A stretch of 64,000 bases of DNA. Source: Paragyromitra xinjiangensis (Eukaryota; Ascomycota; Pezizomycetes; Pezizales; Discinaceae). The number at the start of each line of letters is the position of its first letter. Positions within the stretch are counted from its first letter, which is position 1. This document shows positions 57,418 to 64,000 of the stretch, piece after piece. The stretch is from NCBI GenBank assembly GCA_038503065.1, contig JBCAMK010000001.1, forward strand, positions 1,674,001-1,738,000, in the 5' to 3' direction. The notes under the pieces were generated by a model, which saw only the letters and a program-made list of their open reading frames with translations, made no database searches and had not been told where the DNA came from. Made by a program: the position numbers and the translations under genes.

Positions 57418-57708
57418 TTTGTTTATCGTCTATTTCCCTGCCCTCCTGCTCGATCTTTCTCTCCCTCCCCCCCTCCCTCTCACGCTCGGTGATTTTGCTG
57501 GGAGGAATGGCGGGGCAGGGTTAGGGTTACTTGCCAAGGCTTCCACTCCAGCCTCAGCGCAATAATTGTAACATCGCCAAATTCAAAACATCAAAAAAAA
57601 CATCAGAACATTCTCACCAATATCATATCAATTTCAGCCCCCCCCCCCCTCCCGACCCATAGGTTAATCTAGTGAGAATCTCTTCTATCCTTATACCAAA
57701 AGCTCATA
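57418..57708. promoter_or_regulatory. Shared divergent promoter of cofactor D and PP4 genes
   Basis: Only 291 bp separate the two start codons, so the promoters of both genes must lie here or overlap the genes. Pyrimidine-rich stretches, CTCCCTCCCCCCCTCCCTCT near 57,460 and a C12 tract near 57,638-57,649, dominate it. No TATA box stands out. Confidence 0.6.
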
Positions 57709-59084
57709 ATGAGTGATCTTGACTAGTAAGCTCTTCCTACCCTTTATCCGCTTCACTAAGACTGATTAAGACTCCTCACACGCGACAGTGCCATCTCGCA
57801 GCTACGCTCCTGCAAGCCCATCCCCGAGCCTGCCGTCCGAGAGCTTTGCTACAAAGCTCGTGAACTTTTAATCGAAGAATCAAATGTCCAAATCGTCGAT
57901 GCTCCCGTCACTATCTGCGGAGATATCCATGGCCAGTTTCACGACCTGATGGAGCTTTTCCGTGTTGGCGGGGACGTGCCAGAGACGAACTACCTTTTCA
58001 TGGGTACAATCCCGAACCCCCCATACCCCACGTCGTAGCTAGGATGTCCTGACTCAGCTGAGACGAAACAACAGGCGATTTCGTCGACCGTGGCTTTTAC
58101 TCCCTAGAATCCTTTCTCCTCCTCCTCTCTCTCAAAGTCCGCTACCCAGACCGAATAACACTCATCCGTGGCAACCACGAGTCCCGTCAAATCACCACTG
58201 TCTACGGCTTTTACGATGAATGCCTACGTAAATATGGGTCCGCAAATGTATGGCGGTACTGTTGCGAAGTCTTTGACTATCTTGCCCTCGGTGCTCTCGT
58301 CGTAGGTGCTGGTTCATCTGTCGGCGAGACAAGTGATGAGGTTGAGGTCGAGGTTGTAGGGCAGTTTGGTGAAATTGTCACTAGGTTAAAGAGGCCAGAC
58401 CCAAACGGCGGGCTCGTGAGCGTGTCCGGCCCAGAAGGTGGGGGGGGTGGTAGCAGCGGTGTAATTAGTGGGCCACCAGGCTCAGGCGCAAGCGGGAGTT
58501 CAGGTGGAAGTAAGGGCGTGAACAACGGCGCCGTACTATGTGTACACGGGGGACTATCACCGCTTGTCGACAGTGTCGACAAAATCCGACTACTTGACCG
58601 GAAGCAGGAGGTTCCTCACGAAGGCGCAATGTGTGATCTCTTGTGGAGTGACCCTGACGAAATCGACGGCTGGGGTCTCTCGCCTCGTGGCGCGGGATTC
58701 TTGTTCGGCGCAGACATTGTCAAGCACTTTAATCACATTAATAATTTGTCTCTTATCGCACGTGCTCATCAACTTGTCATGGAGGGATTCAAGGAAATGT
58801 TTGATTCCTCAATTGTGACAGTTTGGTCTGCGCCTAATTACTGCTATCGTTGCGGGAACGTTGCGGCGATCCTAGAACTCGGGGAGGAGAGGAATGGCGG
58901 GGGCGCACCATGGAGTGCGTCAGAGAGGGGGTCGGTGGTTCGTCCTGGCCCGGGGAGGAGGTATAGAGTTTTCGAGGCGGCACCGCAAGATAGTAGAGGG
59001 ATGCCGGCGAAGAAGCCGGTTGCAGATTACTTTTTGGTAGGTTCTCGTTTGACTACAGTACTTTTTTTTTTTTTAAGGATCTAG
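57709..59084 (+). CDS. PPH3: Protein phosphatase 4 catalytic subunit (Pph3) with a long insertion
   Basis: This is a Ser/Thr phosphatase of the PPP family; in fungi PP4 acts in DNA-damage recovery. Exons 57,709-57,725, 57,789-58,003 and 58,075-59,084 join in phase (introns 63 and 71 bp). All metal-site motifs are present: [26 protein letters not shown] and VHGGLSP. PP4-type sequence includes [35 protein letters not shown] and the tail [20 protein letters not shown]. About 75 extra residues, very Gly/Ser-rich, sit between [11 protein letters not shown] and AVLCVHGG, and a shorter insert precedes [10 protein letters not shown]. The conserved C-terminus is DYFL, ending at 59,036. The open frame runs 15 codons further to 59,084, but a GTAGGT donor directly after the Leu codon may splice to an AG-stop near 59,105. 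Confidence 0.9.
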
Positions 59085-59641
59085 GTAACTAACGGGGTTA
59101 AAGTAGTGAGCGGGAGTATGGTCAATGAGTTGAATGTAGTATTCAAGAGTCATTTCTTTTGTACGGTATATAACGGATCCCCTTCCGTCGTTCTTTTCCT
59201 ATCTTCGTTTCCTTTACTTGTCTTTGTGAGCGTATGATAGGCGTGAGGCGGCATCTTTTCACTTTTTTTTACGATATGATCATGCTTTGGATGAAATTGA
59301 TACGGGTTAACGTGATAGTATTAAACTGGTGGGACCAGGCGAGGAGGCAAATGTCTAAGGATTTGTGGATATTGATAGATCAACCTAAGACACATAGTAT
59401 GTACATATGCATCCTTGTATATGGGACCCATGCTGTACTAAATACTTTTCATAAATCGAGTAGAAGGTACCAAAGCATTCCATCTTCCAAGGAGTCATTG
59501 GGTTAGGGTTTCTACATGCATAGAGTGACACACCAGTTGACTCAAACCCCCACAACCGAAAAGCCCATGCATTTGCTCCCAACTCTCCGTCGTGTGCAAA
59601 GTAGCTACTCCACACTTCTCCTTCTGAGCTCAAAACTTAGC
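59085..59641. other. Intergenic between PP4 and NADAR genes
   Basis: This contains a possible last short intron and 3' UTR of the PP4 gene and the promoter of the NADAR gene. An in-frame ATG at 59,516 could extend the NADAR protein by 42 residues. Nothing else was seen. Confidence 0.4.
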
Positions 59642-60346
59642 ATGCCTAGAAGCACTCGCAAAACAGTGAACGCGTCTGGAAAATCTCGTAAATCCAAGAC
59701 TGAGGCCGGTTCCAGCAAACCTCCGCCTCCCGAAGTAACAGGAGAGCAACCAATCTACTTCTGGAAACCACACGAAGTACCCTACGGTATCTTCTCCCAA
59801 TGGCACGTTGAAGATTTCAAAATCCCGAATGAAGATGGAACAGAAACTACATTTGGTACCGCCGAGCAGTAAGCCCCATCTCCCACAAGCCAGTGAAGCT
59901 ATCTCTACTCACGGGTAACTGTTCCTAGATATATGATGTATCGCAAAGCGATCCTGTTCAACGACGCTCCTACAGCCGCTGAGATACTCACCACCACTGA
60001 CCCGCGAACTCAAAGAGCTCTCGGGAGGGTCGTTAAGAATTTCGACGAAAATACCTGGCGCGCGAACCGCTCGGCTTTTGTCGAGGAAGGGAGTTATTGG
60101 AAGTTTAAACGTGATCCGACGATATTACTAGGTACTGGGGAGCAGGAGTTGGTGGAGGCGAGCCCAATGGATCGGATTTGGGGTATTGGATATAGTCCGG
60201 GGAAGGCCGATACGAGGGATAGACATAAGTGGGGGATGAATTTGTTGGGTAAGGCGTTAATGGGAGCGAGAAAGAGAATAAAGGAGGAGGTTGAAGCCAC
60301 GACCAAGGGGCTTGGGGAGGATTGGAATGAGTGTAACTATGATTAG
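59642..60346 (+). CDS. NADAR-domain protein (YbiA/DUF1768 family)
   Basis: NADAR proteins include N-glycosidases that act on riboflavin-pathway intermediates or ADP-ribose-type substrates; the exact substrate here is unknown. Two exons, 59,642-59,868 and 59,929-60,346, join in phase 2 over a 60-bp intron and restore AEQYMMYRKA, giving 214 residues. Domain signs in order are IYFWKPHEVPYGIFSQWHVE, AEQYMMYRKAILF, the KFKRDPTILLGTGEQELVEA segment, PMDRIWGIGYS and the C-terminal WGMNLLGKALMGARKRI. The first 35 residues are basic and probably disordered. I chose the ATG at 59,642 because it has A at -3. The upstream in-frame ATGs (59,516 and 59,567) have poorer contexts but would add an arginine-containing, mitochondrial-presequence-like N-terminus. 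Confidence 0.88.
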
Positions 60347-61069
60347 GACATTCACTACTAGAAATATATTATGAATGTCGTGAAAAAGCCAATATTGAAA
60401 TGAAGTGATAGATGGTGCTGGGGTAGAGGTTAGAGTTGAAACCGAGACATGCGGTTTCGGGGTAGTGACGCATATTGGGAAAACCAGCTCCCTCTAAGAT
60501 CGTGATAAGCAGCATCGCTCTTTGAGAAGGGAGCATGTTCAATCCTCATATGCTGGTTCTGACGTCGAGTCTTCGAAGGCTCGAAAAACAAAAACCCAAA
60601 ACCCAACCCTAACCCATTTCCGGCCCTGAATCCCTGCAAAAACATCTGTCGATCATGACGTTTTATGACGGCCGCTTGCATGGCAGACCCTTCTCAAGTT
60701 TTTTCCCGTTCTTTATGCTCAAAGAAGCGGGCTTTACGGACAAATTCAGAAGGATAGGCATGAACCTAACCCGGATTAGATGTGTGCGGCATCGATTAAG
60801 CAAGCATTCTTCAAGTGGAAATCTTGAAAGTCGACGTAATGAGTATCGAATATCGGATGCTTTCTAGTCTTAAATTACGGGATTCCTCCTCACTCATATT
60901 TTTCGTCTCCATAGCTTTTCACATCTAATAGCTAGATAAAAGCATTTATTGGGATACCGCCATTTTAGCACTTGAAAAGCTTTCGCTTAGAAAAATTACT
61001 CTTTTAGGAACTGCAATCTTATCTCGTTTCCATTTTCTAATACCTGGCTACTACGACCAAAATTGCACC
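60347..61069. other. Intergenic; no gene seen
   Basis: This is the 3' flank of the NADAR gene and the promoter of the four-helix membrane protein. Only short open frames are present. Confidence 0.4.
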
Positions 61070-62151
61070 ATGGGTCCCCGCGCTCTAAAGGCCATTTCGA
61101 TGCTCCTTCGAGTTCTGCAACTCATTCTTGCGTTGTTAATCGTCGGTGTCGCTAGTTTCCACACCTACCAGTTTTCGAAGAAACATTTACGGTTAACAGA
61201 TGGCTCACCTGGCCAATTGCCCCGCGCTCTTTACGCAGTTCTTGTCATTGTGAGTAATTAGCAAATATTTGTAGCATTTACACAGTAACTAATTAGAATC
61301 CTTCTAGGCATGTGCTGCTGCACTCTACTCTTTCTTCACACTCGTTACTACCTGCCTCGGTCACAAGAAATTCTTCCTTTTCGCCGTTCTCTTCGATCTG
61401 CTTTTCACTGGTGGATTCATCGCGATTTCAGTGCTCATGAGGGGGTCGACGAAACAGCAGTGTAGAGGCATAAAGTACTCCGGGAACACTTCAAAGTCAA
61501 CAAACAATATTCCAAGCAGCTTGTACAGTTCTTCTACAATCAATTCATCGAATGTCAGAACTCGTTCTTCGTCGCAGTTACTTTGCTATTTAGACAAGAC
61601 GGCCTTTTCGCTAGCAGTGGCGCTCAGGTATCTACCTTCCCCCCACGACAGTTTCTATTGTTTGAGGAGCATCCGCTAACATGATATCCTTAATTACCAG
61701 TGTTTTTTTCGCCATCACTCTCCTCCTATCCCATCTAGCCCTCAAAGCCTACCGTAAAAACCGCGCCTTCGGTCCTAGCCCAGCAAACAACTACTCCACA
61801 CGCAACGGAACCCACAAATCCTGGGCAAACCCCTTCCACCGAGCCAGTGAAGAAACAGCCTACACCAACAACACCGCGATTACCGGAACAACCGCTGGAG
61901 GGTACGACGCCCCTGGTTTCCGGGGAGCTTCTTCGGATGGACACGGGGCTACAACACCGGGAATGACAGACACCGGAGCTACGTATAGAATGCCTGCAGC
62001 AGGATTGCAGGACTCGGGGTATAGAACGCCAGCGCTTACTGTTAGCGAGTTGGACGAAAATGATAATGGGAAGTTTGATCCGAATTTACCACATGGAACA
62101 CACACAGATCCTAGGTATAAGGAACGAGGGTATGGAAACCAGAACTTCTAA
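61070..62151 (+). CDS. MARVEL-like four-helix membrane protein
   Basis: Three exons fit in phase: 61,070-61,249, 61,308-61,627 and 61,701-62,151 (introns 58 and 73 bp, the second with a GCTAAC branch site), giving 316 residues. Four hydrophobic segments fit the MARVEL pattern: LLRVLQLILALLIVGVASF near the N-terminus, LYAVLVIACAAALYSFFTLV, FFLFAVLFDLLFTGGFIAIS and FSLAVALSVFFAITLLLSHL. A Ser/Thr/Asn-rich loop with two Cys residues lies between helices 3 and 4. The polar C-terminal tail begins with AYRKNRAFGPSPANNYS, a motif common in fungal MARVEL proteins, and is Gly/Thr-rich. Such proteins sit in the plasma membrane or vesicles; the specific role is unknown. The start has an optimal context (CACCATGG). 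Confidence 0.85.
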
Positions 62152-64000
62152 ATGAGGAAACGGGTTGGGGAAGTAATGGCGTTTTGGTCTTTTTTCTTAC
62201 TATATAATATCTACAACACATTACCGTGAAGGCTTCTTTTCGTGACTTTTTATGTATAAATATATCTTGTAAAAATCATCACCATCTGTACGATCTCCTG
62301 TTCATCGCATCGTATGGTGACAAACGTTAACCATTAAAATCAAAATTCTGTTCGGCTAGAGTCACACCTCCAAGCTGTTGGATGGTGGTGGTTATCGTAT
62401 ACAACGAAATGGCATGATCTAGGCAGTTCTAGTAGACTTTCTAGAAGCTGAAAATGATCTACCAGTCAATCACGTGCATGCTCGATGAGGCGATTTCAAT
62501 CAAAGTATTTCACCCCAGGCTAGGCCGGGCTATTTCGTAATAGACATAAGAACTACATCTTAGAGTCGATCATAGTATATCACTCTAATTTACAGGCGAC
62601 AGTTAAAAGGATACAGAGGCAAGGAGTGACACTATAACTTCTGGTAGTATTTATTGGTCGAATTATAACAAGCAAAGCCAATAGACAAGGTCTCTTAATA
62701 GATTCTAAAGGTAATAGCGCCCCGGCAATATAATTCCAATCGTCATAAATCGCGTTTCCAAGATCGCCAACCATAATCCTTGTTTCGCGGCTTTGTCACG
62801 ACGGGGCAAGGCAGAACCAGTAACTCCGTCGCTCTTCCCGTTCTTCACATCAGTCGCGCAATTTTTAAATAATATCGCGTCACCCCTTGCATTAATATTT
62901 TACGTTAAGCTATATTCTACACCCTTTAAGCGTGATTCTTCATGTGAGCCCAAAGAAGATTGGTAGCAAGAATGTATCCTTATGTCGCAATCATTGGCTT
63001 ACGCTGTGTCACTGAAACCACACCTTTCTTCTCCCACCGATTGGCTCTCGGCCATGGTGTAGTCTCCCCTAAATAACCTAACTGACGCCGCTATGTGACG
63101 CGCAAGGAGCGAGATCACAGAAGTCCAGGTCCAAGAAGTTGTGACGCGTTGATGAGCTTAGTTTGAGGGAAAAAAGGAAATCATCTCCTGCAGGCACAAC
63201 AACATTTTCCCGGTACTGCCATCACATATTCCCATCTGGATAAAGCGCGGCTAGGTGTATGTGCATATTTCGATCTGAGAAGGGTACCCACCAATAGGCT
63301 GGATTTTGAGAGGCTGTTAAATATGGGGCCACATGCATTGCTTCCTGCGAGAGGTCTTCGAGGACCAGAGGCAGATTTATTTGCTTCAAATTGCCGAGAC
63401 TTGATGAAGTTGGTATATTAATCACATAAAGCAAATTTCTATAGCATGGTGTGGCAGCGGTAAGTGCTTGACTTGAGCTTGTGATTCATGCGTTTCTTCA
63501 TCTTCCGCTTGGTCTGTGCTTGATATAGCCTACCTACCCGCATAAAACCGTTGGGATCGTTAGCCAGGAAAGCACTGTTGTAACTTGGGAGCGGGAAAGG
63601 TGGCTTGATCCTGTGAGCTTTCTTTTCCCCTCATGATCTTGCATGGGCAGCTGCAGCTAAGCGTGTGGGAGATCGGTGTTTTTCTTGGTGGTGGAGGAGC
63701 TCCTAGTAGGCGGCGCCAATGAATTTGAGGCGCTCATCCCATGAGCATCTCACCTGCACGGTGTGTAAACTGATCCGTGCGAGGGTTAGGGCTAAAATTT
63801 AGACGTCAAGCGATATTTCCGTAGGGCAAGCGATTGGTAAGAATGGTCAACAAGAGGTTAATTATAATAGTAAAAATGTTTCTTTTGACCTAAAATTCAG
63901 CGCTAATTCCTGATACTACTTAACTACCTAACTATTTCAATATACCGCTACTACAACTTAGGTAAACACAAAGAAACCAACGGGGCTGTCGAGTTCCACC
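62152..64000. other. No feature seen up to the window edge
   Basis: Apart from the 3' UTR of the MARVEL-like gene, only short random open frames are visible, with no repeat or RNA gene that I can support. Confidence 0.4.

Noticed and set aside
1..64000. CRISPR array, bacterial operon or phage interpretation of the repeats
   Set aside because: The genes have spliceosomal introns and fungal families; the tandem arrays have no spacers and sit inside transposon ends.

Overview
The window looks like a gene-sparse, transposon-rich stretch of a filamentous ascomycete (Pezizomycotina) nuclear genome. The supporting signs are short GT-AG introns (49-95 bp), fungal gene families (CSC1/RSN1 channel, cofactor D, PP4 catalytic subunit, NADAR protein, MARVEL-like membrane protein), a chromodomain-bearing Ty3/gypsy element, a Ty1/copia element and a piggyBac remnant. 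The low gene density resembles truffle-like Pezizomycetes, but that placement is inference; no rRNA or marker gene settles it.

Layout. 1-13,045 is a nest of mobile elements. A Ty1/copia element (about 5,211-12,675) carries a Ty3/gypsy chromovirus in its gag (1,749-5,210, 5' part missing). Both are interrupted by three copies of an unrelated non-coding element (<1-1,748; 5,262-7,062; 9,987-11,677). Its ends read CATCAGYAAAA...TTTTGCTGATG, it makes 2-bp target duplications, and its body holds a long tandem array. Behind the copia LTR lies a 5'-truncated retroposon and a small palindromic MITE.

13,930-16,887 (minus) is a five-exon CSC1/RSN1-type channel gene. 17-32 kb is almost empty apart from two TA-flanked MITEs (18,874-19,100; 24,667-24,922) and a 25-bp retroposon fragment. 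31,987-34,090 encodes a coiled-coil protein with a duplicated helix-turn-helix-like module. 34-38 kb is empty. 37.9-40.2 kb is a decayed piggyBac element, and 40.8-41.7 kb a decayed histidine acid phosphatase.

44,020-45,098 is the most unusual object: a 1.08-kb retroposon-like unit with a perfect 14-bp target duplication, a single 272-codon ORF and an (ACT)n tail. Its 3' end (GGYTGGATRCGTGTATGAATT plus a microsatellite tail) recurs in at least five other places in the window, several with their own 11-15-bp target duplications. 45.8-47.2 kb (minus) is an APH-fold kinase-like gene lacking a metal-binding Asp. 50.4-53.2 kb holds a divergent pair of paralogous hypothetical genes, one decayed.

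53.7-62.2 kb is the only normal gene-dense block: cofactor D (minus) sharing a 291-bp intergenic region with the PP4 catalytic subunit, then a NADAR-domain protein and a four-helix MARVEL-like protein. 62.2-64 kb shows nothing recognisable.
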